Positions 24,116 to 32,548 of a stretch of DNA of 42,461 nucleotides are shown piece by piece. The DNA comes from Gemmatimonadota bacterium (GTDB lineage Bacteria > Gemmatimonadota > Gemmatimonadetes > Longimicrobiales > Gaopeijiaceae): assembly GCA_003564295.1 (NCBI GenBank), contig PXFI01000355.1:1-42461 (forward strand). The letters are read 5' to 3'. Both the position numbers and the translations under genes were made by a program. The first letter of the stretch is position 1. Each line of letters opens with the position of its first letter. The notes beneath the pieces are model-generated. The model did not search any database and was not told the origin of the DNA. It was given only the letters and a program-made list of their open reading frames with translations.

Positions 24116-26508
24116 CCCACAGAGATGCCATGGTGGACGGTCCGCCCGATGATGTCGTCCTGGACGTCCTTGCCCAGCTCCACGAAGTAGGCCGTGTAAC
24201 CAGCCACCCGCACCAGCAGGCCCCCGTATTCCTCGGGATTCGCCTGCGCCCGGATCAGCTTCTCCTGGTCTATTACGTTGAACTGCACGTGATAGACGCC
24301 GAGGCTGCACATGCTCTTGAGCAGCCCCATCATCTGGCTGATCCCGTTCTGCGTGGACAGCATGGTCGGCTCTACCTTCATATTGAGAAGCGTCCCCTGC
24401 ACGAAGCGGTCGTGGGGAAGGCTGGATACCGACTTGAGCACGGCGCCGGGACCGTTCACATCGGTGCCACCGCTGGGGCTGACGCCATCCGCCAGCGGCT
24501 TCCAGGCCTTCCGGCCGGACGGAAGGGCACCCACTTCCAGGCCGAAGGGCGTGTTCCCCGAAACGGGAAGTATGCCGGGCGTCATACGTCCGAACTTGCT
24601 GCTGTAGCTCTCGATCTCGTTCGCCATGAAGGTGAACAGCTCACTGGCAAGATCGTCCACCCACGGATCGTCGTTGCCGTACTTCGGGGCCTCGAGACAC
24701 AGCTTCCGCACCGCCTCGTGCCCTGTGAAATCGTCTTCCAGCGCGTCCAGTAACTGCTCCATGGTGAGCTTACCGGTATCGTAGACCAGGTGTCGGACGG
24801 CTACCACACTGTTGACCAGGTCGGCCACCCCGATGAGGATGATCCCGTTGCCAGTGTTGTACTTGGCGCCCCCCCAGGCATAATCGATCCCCCTCTCGAC
24901 ACACTCCCTGAAGGTCAAGGACAGAGCGGGACACGGCCGGCGCATGCAGACCTCGTCGATGACATGGCTTCCCTTGACCGCCGCACGGGTCACGTACCTG
25001 ATCTGCCCCTTCACCGCTTCCAGGAACGCTTCAAAGGTAGCGAACTCCCGGGCTGCGCCGGTCCTGGCGGAAATGTACTCGCCACTCTTCCCGTTCCTGC
25101 CGTCCAGCAACGCCAGCTCGACTATGCTGCCCAGGTTGATGTCGGCAAGTGCCGTATAATGCCGCAACCGCCCTTCCAGGTTGGTCTCGACACAGCCGCA
25201 GGGGTTCCAGTCAAGAGCTTCCCTGAGCGGGATACCCTTGTTCATGAGCATCCGGATCCCGATATCGTCATTGTGGAATGCCGGGAAGCCCGTCCCAAGA
25301 CTCATCAGCTCCACGACCTTCCTCAGGAAGCGGTTCGGGTTCTTGGCCAGGCTGTAACGTACCGATAGGGATGGCTGATAGAGCTGCACATCCATGGTCG
25401 CCTGCAGCATCATGTAGGACAGGTCGTTCACGGCATCGCGGCCAGCCTCATCGACGCCACCCACGCAGACGTTCTGGAACATGGGATAGCCGGCGGCGAA
25501 TTCGGCGGTGACCGCGTCCTGGAAGAGACACGGCTCACTTAACTTCACCCAGAGACAGTCCAGGAGCTCTTGTGCATCGTCGGGCGTGATCCGACCGGAT
25601 GCCAGGTCTGAGGCGTAATACGGCCACAGGTACTGGTCCATGCGGCCTGGGTTGTAGCTGGCCGCATTCTGCTCCATGAAGATGCACGTCTGGTAGAAGT
25701 ACAGTGACTGGAGAGCCTCCCGGAACGTCCGTGCCGGGCTCGCCGGCACGTGGCGGCACGTGCGCCCGATCTCCCGTAGCTCCTCTCGCCGCCTGTGGTC
25801 CTCCTCGACTGCGGCGAGGCGATCCGCCTCGATGGCATAGCGCTCTGAAAGCTCCACCATACCTTCCGCCACTATCAGCAGCGACCTCAGATAGCAGTCC
25901 CGCTCATATTCGCCGGGCCGGGCGGTATCCAGCTGCGCCCTCCTCGCCTCAACGAACCTGGCGATGCCCGATACGCCTTCACGGAGGAGCCACGCGTACC
26001 CCGGGGTGGTCTCGCCAAAACCTCGGACCGCCTTCCGATCGACGTATATCACACCGTGGTCCCGCAATTCGCGGGTACCCTCCGGGATTTGGGCGAGCCA
26101 TTCCTCGTAGTTGGATCGCCCCTTCCAGTAGGGTCTGATCACGTTCTCGAACAGCTCCCGATCTTCCGGTGGCAGATGGAACGGATCGTACCTGCGGTGG
26201 CTGATGGTCTCCAGTTCATCATCCAGCACTGACCAGCAGGCATCCGCGCACAGGATGCCGCCCCGGATCTTGCTGCCTGAACAGCCGACTATCAGTTCGT
26301 CCTCCCAGATGGTGACGGTCTTCTCCCGGCACTGTCTTCGAAATGCTTTCGCCTTTCGGACCACCAGCGGCTCCCCTTCCGTTTCCTGGAAAGCCTCGGT
26401 GAGTATACGTGCGTTCTCCAGGTCCATCTCCGGGCGGGTCTCCAGCACCCTGGCCTTGAGACGGTTGATCCGTGCCATGTAGTTAGGTGGTCGCGCTGCC
26501 TGGAACAT
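24112..26508 (-). CDS. Glycyl radical enzyme of unknown substrate (PFL-like superfamily)
   Basis: A 798-residue glycyl radical enzyme, hence oxygen-sensitive. The radical site is RVAGYTAYFVELGKDVQDD near the C-terminus with Gly770. The active-site loop is NPCGCVETN: Cys439 should be the thiyl residue, and Glu441 makes the C-x-E pattern. That pattern is seen in glycerol/propanediol dehydratases, choline lyase, hydroxyproline dehydratase, isethionate lyase and hydroxyphenylacetate decarboxylase, but not in pyruvate formate-lyase with its Cys-Cys pair. The preceding GFPAFHNDD segment does not decide the subclass for me. The ATG at 26508 has GAGGGAG 7 bases upstream. It is co-transcribed with its activase. 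No microcompartment, transporter or aldehyde dehydrogenase gene is nearby to name the substrate. A TTGACA at 26648-26643 may be a -35. Confidence 0.9.
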   Translation of the reverse strand: MFQAARPPNYMARINRLKARVLETRPEMDLENARILTEAFQETEGEPLVVRKAKAFRRQCREKTVTIWEDELIVGCSGSKIRGGILCADACWSVLDDELETISHRRYDPFHLPPEDRELFENVIRPYWKGRSNYEEWLAQIPEGTRELRDHGVIYVDRKAVRGFGETTPGYAWLLREGVSGIARFVEARRAQLDTARPGEYERDCYLRSLLIVAEGMVELSERYAIEADRLAAVEEDHRRREELREIGRTCRHVPASPARTFREALQSLYFYQTCIFMEQNAASYNPGRMDQYLWPYYASDLASGRITPDDAQELLDCLWVKLSEPCLFQDAVTAEFAAGYPMFQNVCVGGVDEAGRDAVNDLSYMMLQATMDVQLYQPSLSVRYSLAKNPNRFLRKVVELMSLGTGFPAFHNDDIGIRMLMNKGIPLREALDWNPCGCVETNLEGRLRHYTALADINLGSIVELALLDGRNGKSGEYISARTGAAREFATFEAFLEAVKGQIRYVTRAAVKGSHVIDEVCMRRPCPALSLTFRECVERGIDYAWGGAKYNTGNGIILIGVADLVNSVVAVRHLVYDTGKLTMEQLLDALEDDFTGHEAVRKLCLEAPKYGNDDPWVDDLASELFTFMANEIESYSSKFGRMTPGILPVSGNTPFGLEVGALPSGRKAWKPLADGVSPSGGTDVNGPGAVLKSVSSLPHDRFVQGTLLNMKVEPTMLSTQNGISQMMGLLKSMCSLGVYHVQFNVIDQEKLIRAQANPEEYGGLLVRVAGYTAYFVELGKDVQDDIIGRTVHHGISVG

Positions 26509-27199
26509 TGGCCGCTCCCTCGAGATGATCCCACACAGGCCCGACCCGCATCTTGGCGAACCCCGCCGACCCCGATATGCAGAAGCTTAAACGCTGCGCG
26601 GAATTCGGCATGGCTACACTACTTATCCCTATCGGTCCTGCCTGTCAACAGAAACCCTGTTCCGGGTAATTCGCTGAACTGCCCTTCGGTGGGCACCAGT
26701 GTTGTGGCGGCCATCGCCGCGGGGCTCAGCTCATTCGTGTTGTAGAAGGTCTGCCCTCAGGAGATGTCAACCTCCCCACCGGTCCCGGTGTCGTCGCCCG
26801 GCTGGCCCTCGCGCCATTCCAGCTCGATTTCCAGCGATTTCTTCTCCCCCGGCCGGCCCGTCTTGGTCTCGGACTCGATCTTGATCTCGAGAACGAGGTT
26901 TTGCGGGATGGCAAGTTGCACCTTCTCCAAATTACCCCTCCACGGTAACATGCTCGTCTCTCTGGTCTGCTTCAGCCTGCCAATGACCAGGATAATCCAG
27001 CCAGCCAGACGACACAATTCCAAGGGTGACAGCGTGGGCAGGCGACTGTCACGGGGGCTCCCAGCCTTCGACGACTCGGAGGTGCTGGACTCCGGGGCCG
27101 TTGGGCAGGCCCAAAGGCCCCAGGCAAGGGAGGTGCAGCTGGTACCGGATTCCTGAGAGCTACCGGGAACCCTCGCGTGGTCGAGGGTATCCCGCCTCC
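26509..27199. other. Gene-poor gap with remnants
   Basis: About 690 bases between the divergent glycyl radical enzyme and NADH dehydrogenase genes. It holds a minus-strand TTGACA (26648-26643), the small ORF listed at 26757-26951, and, in frame after that ORF's TGA, a further 45 open codons (26756-26622) reading FYNTNELSPAAMAATTLVPT in part. The continuing frame across a stop codon makes this look like a decayed gene rather than spacer. I recognise no intact function. Confidence 0.4.
26757..26951 (-). pseudogene. Possible amphi-Trp domain fragment
   Basis: The minus-strand frame encodes about 50 well-behaved residues: NLEKVQLAIPQNLVLEIKIE, then a Lys/Gly turn, then KKSLEIELEWREG. The pattern of a polar strand, a Pro, a charged beta strand and a closing ELEW resembles the C-terminal half of amphi-Trp domain proteins, small proteins of unknown role. 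The expected N-terminal helical half cannot be traced in the frame upstream, which is open but unlike the family. The only local start is an ATG at 26951 without a ribosome site. Either it is a truncated remnant or a very short protein; the family assignment is from memory of the pattern only. Confidence 0.3.
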
Positions 27200-28510
27200 A
27201 TGAGCAAGACCTCATCCCCCTCTTCGTCCCCGCCCCGGGTGGTTGTGGTGGGTGGCGGATTCGGAGGGCTCTCCGTCACCCGGACACTCCGAAACGCCCC
27301 CTGCCAGGTATTCCTTTTCGACCGACAGAATCATCACCTCTTCCAGCCCCTCCTCTATCAGGTGGCCACGGCAGCCCTCTCCCCGGCGGACATCGCCCAA
27401 CCCATCCGCAGCATCTTTCGGCGCCAGGGCAACGTCCAGGTGGTCCTGGGGGAGGTGGAGTCGGTGGGCCTGGCGCGCAGAATCATCCATGTGGGGGAGG
27501 AGGAAGTCCCTTACGATTGGCTGGTGCTGGCTCCTGGCGTCACCCACGCCTACTTCGGTAACGATGGCTGGGCGATTCGAGCCCCGGGCCTCAAGACCGT
27601 TGACGACGCTTTGGAGATCCGGAGGAGGGTGCTCCTGGCCTTCGAGGAGGCGGAGTTGGAGGATGACCTGGAGGCCCGGGAGGCCAAGCTTACCTTCGTT
27701 ATCGTGGGAGGAGGGCCCACGGGGGTGGAGTTGGCAGGGGCCCTCAGGGAGATCGCCGCCCAGACCATCCCCCGGGATTTCCGGCGGGTGGACACTTCCA
27801 CAGCCCGGATCATCCTTATGGAGGGCCAGGACCGCCTCCTGCCGGCAATGTCACGCCGAGCGTCGGCCCGGGCCCTCAGAGACCTGGAGCGGATGGGGGT
27901 GGAAGTCCGTCTGGGAGCTCTCGTCACGGACATGGATGACGACACCGTGACGGTTGGAGAAGAGCGCTTCCCGGCAGCCAACGTCATCTGGGCGGCGGGA
28001 GTCCAGGGATCGCCCCTGGCGTCCACCCTGGAGGTGGAGTTGGACCGGCAGGGACGGGTCATGGTGGAACCGGACTGCTCCGTGCCGGGGCATCCGGAGG
28101 TGTTCGTCTTAGGGGACCTGGCCAACCTCACGGATCCGAAAACTGGAAGGTCCGTCCCAGGGGTGGCTCAGGGGGCCCTCCAGATGGGGCGTTTCGTGGG
28201 CGGCGTCATCTTGGAAGCCCTGGCCCGGGGCGAGCCGGCACCGGTTCGGCGTTCCTTCCACTACGTGGACAAGGGGAACATGGCCACCATCGGCCGGGCC
28301 CGGGCGGTGGCTGACATCGGAGAGCTCAGCTTCGGAGGGTTCTTTGCCTGGGTCGTGTGGTCCACCGTTCACGTCTTTTATCTGGTGGGGTTTCGCAACC
28401 GCCTGCTGGTGATGGTGAATTGGGCTTGGCAGTGGCTCATCCAAGCCCGGGGAGCTCGCCTCATCACCGGTAATCCTCGCCCGCGCCTCACGAAACAAGC
28501 AGACCTCTAA
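27200..28510 (+). CDS. ndh: Type II NADH dehydrogenase (NAD(P)/FAD-dependent oxidoreductase)
   Basis: A 436-residue membrane-associated flavoprotein that passes electrons from NADH to quinone without pumping protons. The FAD motif VVVVGGGFGGLSV starts near residue 14, FLFDRQNHHLFQPLLYQVAT follows as in NDH-2, and a second dinucleotide motif FVIVGGGPTGVELAGAL binds NADH. The C-terminal flavin contact is FVLGDLANL, then GVAQGALQMG. The end (FFAWVVWSTVHVFYLVGFRN) is the amphipathic membrane-binding region. The ATG at 27200 fits the family; the open frame further upstream has no ribosome site. It stands alone and is divergent from the glycyl radical genes. Confidence 0.92.
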   Translation: MSKTSSPSSSPPRVVVVGGGFGGLSVTRTLRNAPCQVFLFDRQNHHLFQPLLYQVATAALSPADIAQPIRSIFRRQGNVQVVLGEVESVGLARRIIHVGEEEVPYDWLVLAPGVTHAYFGNDGWAIRAPGLKTVDDALEIRRRVLLAFEEAELEDDLEAREAKLTFVIVGGGPTGVELAGALREIAAQTIPRDFRRVDTSTARIILMEGQDRLLPAMSRRASARALRDLERMGVEVRLGALVTDMDDDTVTVGEERFPAANVIWAAGVQGSPLASTLEVELDRQGRVMVEPDCSVPGHPEVFVLGDLANLTDPKTGRSVPGVAQGALQMGRFVGGVILEALARGEPAPVRRSFHYVDKGNMATIGRARAVADIGELSFGGFFAWVVWSTVHVFYLVGFRNRLLVMVNWAWQWLIQARGARLITGNPRPRLTKQADL

Positions 28511-28686
28511 TGTGAATTCAGACGTGCCCGGTCTGGTGTGCCAGGACGGGATGCCTCCAACCCGAGGTCGTACAGGCCACGGGCCTCATCGACCTCGCCG
28601 AGCCGTGGGGTACTACGGTGCCGGAAGGGTTAAATCAACGCTTGCAGGCACCTACTGGCGAAGTCGTCGCTTCCGTTGCCCTGAAG

Positions 28687-29763
28687 TCACAAATCCGGGG
28701 ACAGCTCCGCCAAGAGCTCCACGATCCTGGGGAAGAAGTGCCGGAATGTGGGATACAGGTCGCGGTTAGCCTCGTATTCCTTCAGCCTTTCGACGAGGTG
28801 CGGAACGTACTTGAAGCCGGCCTCCAAGTCGGATTCCAGGAGCCTCTGGGCTTCCGCTTCGCTGATCTCCAGGGCGGCGAGCCTGATGTTGATGGCTCTG
28901 ACGATGTGCTCGTCCACACAGACGTCCCAGTGAGGGTAGCCGCTACGGGTCATCCTCTCCCTCATGGGCTCGAAAAGGTGGGCGTGGCGATCGATGGCCT
29001 CCTTGTGTTCCGCCACCAGGGGGCCGGTGAAGGCGTGGGCGAATTCGTGCCAGATGAGATTGCGGATCGCATCAGGGGTACCGAAGACGGGGTGACCCTC
29101 CTCATCCACCGTCTTGGGCCCGGCGATGTTGAAGATGTCCGCTTTTCCGTCCTGGCGGTTCAGCTGGGATCCGAGGTTGAAGGAGCCCAAAAGGGGATTG
29201 AGGATGACGTTATAGCTTCCCTGGGCCATTCCCAAATATGCCTCAAGTGTTTCGACATAACCCCTGCCCTCGACCTTCTCCTCGTATCTTCGGACCATCT
29301 CGTCATACAGGTCCCGGTTCTCTCTGCGGAACTCGGCAAACCGGGACTGTTCTGCGAAATCCCGAAGGAGCCGAAGAAACTCGCGGAACCCTTCCTCTCC
29401 CCCCGCTCTCCTTTCAAGCCCCTCGGGCATGGGGTGGATGAGCTGGAGCTCGGGAAGCCCGGATACGTGGAGCATGGCACCCATGGGGGCGGTGAGGGTG
29501 AAGCCGGCACGGCTCAGCTCCTCGAACCGCTGCACCGCCGGATGGTCCTTGAAGGGAAGAAAGGCTTCCTCTACACGACGGGTGTATTCGAAGTCCAGGT
29601 GGGTCTTGAGGCGCCAGCCTTCCACACGGAAGTCGCTGATGTAGTGAACGACGGAGATGAGCTCGTGCCGCGGGTCGACCTCCACCCGAAGGAGATTCGA
29701 GCCCGGGGCAGGATTCAGGGACATGACCTGCCCAAGCAGAAGCACAGTGATGAGATGAACCAT
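28687..29763 (-). CDS. Secreted DUF4932 family protein, metallopeptidase-like
   Basis: A 358-residue protein with a short hydrophobic N-terminus (MVHLITVLLLGQVMS) that probably serves as a signal peptide. WHEFAHAF contains a zincin HExxH motif (His239-Glu240, His243), and DEHIVRAINIRLAALE downstream may supply the third ligand. This arrangement matches the DUF4932 family as I know it, whose substrates are not established. The ATG at 29763 has AAAGG upstream. It is divergent from the lipoprotein gene at 30094, and no partner gene is adjacent. Metal-dependent proteolysis outside the cytoplasm is an inference from the motif. Confidence 0.75.
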   Translation of the reverse strand: MVHLITVLLLGQVMSLNPAPGSNLLRVEVDPRHELISVVHYISDFRVEGWRLKTHLDFEYTRRVEEAFLPFKDHPAVQRFEELSRAGFTLTAPMGAMLHVSGLPELQLIHPMPEGLERRAGGEEGFREFLRLLRDFAEQSRFAEFRRENRDLYDEMVRRYEEKVEGRGYVETLEAYLGMAQGSYNVILNPLLGSFNLGSQLNRQDGKADIFNIAGPKTVDEEGHPVFGTPDAIRNLIWHEFAHAFTGPLVAEHKEAIDRHAHLFEPMRERMTRSGYPHWDVCVDEHIVRAINIRLAALEISEAEAQRLLESDLEAGFKYVPHLVERLKEYEANRDLYPTFRHFFPRIVELLAELSPDL

Positions 29764-30093
29764 GTTGGACCTTTCGTGATGACCAGCTACTTGCCCGCAT
29801 CGTGCCCTGTGAGCCGGGGGCTCTGGTCAGGATCAACGCTTTGGATCAGCCTTCACTGGATTGGACGTTGGCAATCCAGGTAAAGTTCCGTCCTCTTGGC
29901 GGCTCCGTCCTCGAGCCGGCTGGTGCGGGCCGGTTCCTGGAGCTGAATTCACAAGTTTCGGATTGGAGCTCGCCTTTCCCGGCCCGGGGCCTGGAGGTAA
30001 TCTACCCTGGGGTGGCCAGCCAAGGGATTGGTGAAACGCCCCGCGCCACGCAGCACCGCCGGGCCCACGTCGACCTTCTCAGGAGGACCTGTC
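29764..30093. other. Divergent intergenic region, nothing recognised
   Basis: 330 bases between the DUF4932 gene and the beta-propeller lipoprotein gene. I find no convincing -35/-10 pair in either direction, no T-tailed hairpin and no conserved small ORF. Only the AGGAGG ribosome site (about 30079-30084) of the following gene is clear. Confidence 0.35.
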
Positions 30094-31122
30094 ATGTTGG
30101 AAAGACCTCGAAGCCGTGGGGCCAGAGAGAGGCGGATGGCTGCCCTGCTCCTCTACCTCCTCCTTCTATCTGGGGCAGGCACCCTCGCCTCCTGCGGGGA
30201 GAGGGCCGACTCCGAGACCTCTGCCCGAGAGGCGGCCACGTGGGCGGTCGGGTCCCAGGATCGGGGTGAGGGAACTGGCGGCACCGTCTGGGTCCTCAGC
30301 GCTTCCAATCGCTCCATCACTGTCATCGATGCGGAAACGGCTCGGGTCCTCCAGCGGATCCGGCTTGGCCTTCGGAGCAGCCCTTCCGACCTGCTCTACT
30401 GGGGTGGCTCTGTCTGGGTGGCGGATATGGGGGGAGCGCTGCACCGCATCGATGCGGGCACTCGCCAGCTTGTGGAGTCGATTCAAGTGGACATGAACCT
30501 CCACGGGCTGAGTGGGGCGGCCCACGGTATCTACGGGATGGATGCTGAGAGCGGGATCGTCACCCGCCACGACCCCTCCACCGGGGCCCTCCTGGCGGAG
30601 CTGGAGCGAACCGACAGGATCCATGCCATGGCGGCGGGCCCTGACGTCACCGTTGTCCTGGAGAGTGACTGGGGCCAGATGCACCTGTTTGCCCCGGGCT
30701 CCACCCAGTCCCGCAGGGTGCCCTCCGACCTGGCCTCGGGGAAGATGGTGTTCGGGTTCGGCTCCTTCTGGCTCTATCAGATCGATGGAAAGCTCTTCCG
30801 GCTCGACCCCGCCTCCGGGGCGGTGCAAGCCGCCATCGACACGCCCGAAGCCGGAAACGCCTTCGGCATCGCCGTGGGCACGGACGCCGTCTGGGTGGCC
30901 TCCCTGGAGTTCGAAGCGATCCTCAAGGTGGACCCGGCCAACGACCGGGTGGTTCAACGCATGGAGGTGGGCGGCGCTCCGGAGGACGTGGTTGAGATGG
31001 GTGGGGCGTTGTGGGTGGTTCTTCCCCAGGACGACGCCGTGATACGGATAGACCCGGCCGCCGGCGCCGAGACGACTCGGGTGGCGGTGGACTACCCCTC
31101 CAGGATCATTGCGGTGCCTTGA
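30094..31122 (+). CDS. Beta-propeller (YVTN-like) lipoprotein
   Basis: A 342-residue protein. The N-terminus is basic, then hydrophobic (AALLLYLLLLSGAGTLASC) with lipobox LASC, so it is probably exported and lipidated. The rest is made of repeats of about 40 residues such as GTVWVLSASNRSITVIDAET, DAVWVASLEFEAILKVDPAN and GALWVVLPQDDAVIRIDPAA, the WV..-I.-ID/VDP pattern of YVTN-type seven-bladed propellers. No catalytic residues are recognisable; a binding or scaffold role is likely. The ATG at 30094 follows AGGAGG at about 9 bases, which decides the start over the upstream in-frame codons. The next gene, another lipoprotein, follows after 105 bases on the same strand. Confidence 0.8.
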   Translation: MLERPRSRGARERRMAALLLYLLLLSGAGTLASCGERADSETSAREAATWAVGSQDRGEGTGGTVWVLSASNRSITVIDAETARVLQRIRLGLRSSPSDLLYWGGSVWVADMGGALHRIDAGTRQLVESIQVDMNLHGLSGAAHGIYGMDAESGIVTRHDPSTGALLAELERTDRIHAMAAGPDVTVVLESDWGQMHLFAPGSTQSRRVPSDLASGKMVFGFGSFWLYQIDGKLFRLDPASGAVQAAIDTPEAGNAFGIAVGTDAVWVASLEFEAILKVDPANDRVVQRMEVGGAPEDVVEMGGALWVVLPQDDAVIRIDPAAGAETTRVAVDYPSRIIAVP

Positions 31123-31227
31123 ACGTAAGGACGCTGCCTTGCATCCCAGGCCCGGCGGCCACATCCTGACGCGCCGTCGAGCCCACAGTTCCCGCCACGG
31201 TCCAGCAGCAAGGACGAGGAGACGAGG

Positions 31228-32124
31228 GTGCAAAGGAAGCAGTATCGCTTCGGAATACCACGCCTGACCTGCCAACCGTCCAGGGTCCCGCTCCGGGCCA
31301 CCGCTGCGGGAAGAGAGAAAACCTCTGCCGGGGGCCCGGTCCCGGTTCCTCTCTTCATCCTGATCTCCCTTGCCCCCCTCCTGGCCACTTCCTGCGTTTC
31401 CATCCCTCAGGAAGCCGTGATCCTGTCCGATCTGGTTGGCGCCGAGATCGCCGAGCACCGGGCATCCCACGAGGCCTTCGTTCGCCGCTACTATGGCCGC
31501 TCCCGGGACGTGGTGGAGATGTTCCTCCGGGACCGGTGGGTGCCGGAGTACCTGGACCGGTTCATGAGCCGGAGTGGGGTGTTCGACCTCATTACCACCC
31601 CGGAAGAGGTGTTCGGCCCGGAGAAGCTGGAGCGGCTCAGGGAGGAGCTCCTGGCCGTGCCGGGCATCGGAGAGGTGCGGGCACCCCTGGTCATGGAGGC
31701 CGTGACTCGTGTTTTCGGACACGAGGAGCGTGGCGAGATCATGCTGGATTTCGCCCAGGTGGCGTTGCGGGAGATCGAGGCCCAGCGGGCCGAGCTTCTG
31801 GAGCCCCTGAATCGACAGGAGCGGGAGGTCCTTGAGCACCTGGACCACTCCTACGGCCGGCTCCAACAGGCCCAGGGCCAGGTGACAGCGTATCTGGCAT
31901 CGGCTCGGGGCGTGACCCGGACCCAGGACGAGGTCCTGGATGCAATGGGCCTGCGGCGGGCCAGGGACGACGCCCTGGAGGGGCTGGTGCGGCTCAGCGA
32001 GGACCTGGCTGCTGCGGCGATCGCCGGCGAGTCGGCTCTGGAAGCCCTGGAGAAGATGAAGGAGCTTATCGAATCCTTCGGGTCCCTGGGGTCAAGGGAG
32101 CCTCGTGGCGGAACGGAGAGATGA
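31228..32124 (+). CDS. Lipoprotein with helical mature region, function unknown
   Basis: A 298-residue protein starting at a GTG preceded by GAGGAGACGAG. The basic first 35 residues are followed by a hydrophobic stretch VPLFILISLAPLLATSC with a lipobox-like end (ATSC near residue 56), so the signal is unusually far in, or the true start is later. The mature part is largely charged helix (EIEAQRAELLEPLNRQEREV, DDALEGLVRLSEDLAAAAIA) and may form coiled coils. I recognise no family. Its stop overlaps the ATG of the 91-residue gene, so the two are probably translated together. Confidence 0.65.
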   Translation: MQRKQYRFGIPRLTCQPSRVPLRATAAGREKTSAGGPVPVPLFILISLAPLLATSCVSIPQEAVILSDLVGAEIAEHRASHEAFVRRYYGRSRDVVEMFLRDRWVPEYLDRFMSRSGVFDLITTPEEVFGPEKLERLREELLAVPGIGEVRAPLVMEAVTRVFGHEERGEIMLDFAQVALREIEAQRAELLEPLNRQEREVLEHLDHSYGRLQQAQGQVTAYLASARGVTRTQDEVLDAMGLRRARDDALEGLVRLSEDLAAAAIAGESALEALEKMKELIESFGSLGSREPRGGTER

Positions 32125-32396
32125 TGTCATCACGAAGAGAGCGTTTCGAGAGGGTTTCCAGGGAGGCCAGGGAGTCCACGAACCGGGCTCTGGCCCGGGA
32201 GCTGGCCGCTCTTACCTTCCTCACGGAACAGGACGTGGAGCGTCTCCTTCCCCGGAAGCTGGACAAGGAACGCTTCGGTACCCTCATGGCCATCGTGGCA
32301 GCCGACACTGACGAGAACACCAAGCTGGCGGCCTTGAAGGATAACCTGGACGAGGTGGGTAGCGTTCTGATGAGGATCCTGAGGCTCTTCCTGTAG
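32121..32396 (+). CDS. Small helical protein of unknown function
   Basis: A 91-residue, charged, mostly helical protein (SREARESTNRALARELAALT, DENTKLAALKDNLDEVG) without signal or membrane segment. The ATG overlaps the preceding lipoprotein stop (ATGA), which is the main argument that it is real and functionally tied to it. No known family is recognised. Confidence 0.6.
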   Translation: MMSSRRERFERVSREARESTNRALARELAALTFLTEQDVERLLPRKLDKERFGTLMAIVAADTDENTKLAALKDNLDEVGSVLMRILRLFL

Positions 32397-32548
32397 GCAG
32401 GAAGCTGTCCGGCACTACACTCCTGGCGACGGAGAGCCGCCGAGCCAGGGCACTCCCCGGGCGGGGGCTCCAGGTTTCTCCCGGGGCCTCCGTTCCTTAC
32501 CTTGTCTCTTGGATCTCACGAGACAACCCCCATCCAAGGAGGGCCTCC

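Noticed and set aside
30166-31866. Minus-strand frame of 566 codons across the lipoprotein genes
   Set aside because: It lies antisense to two genes with clear lipobox signals and ribosome sites, and its product has shadow-frame composition.
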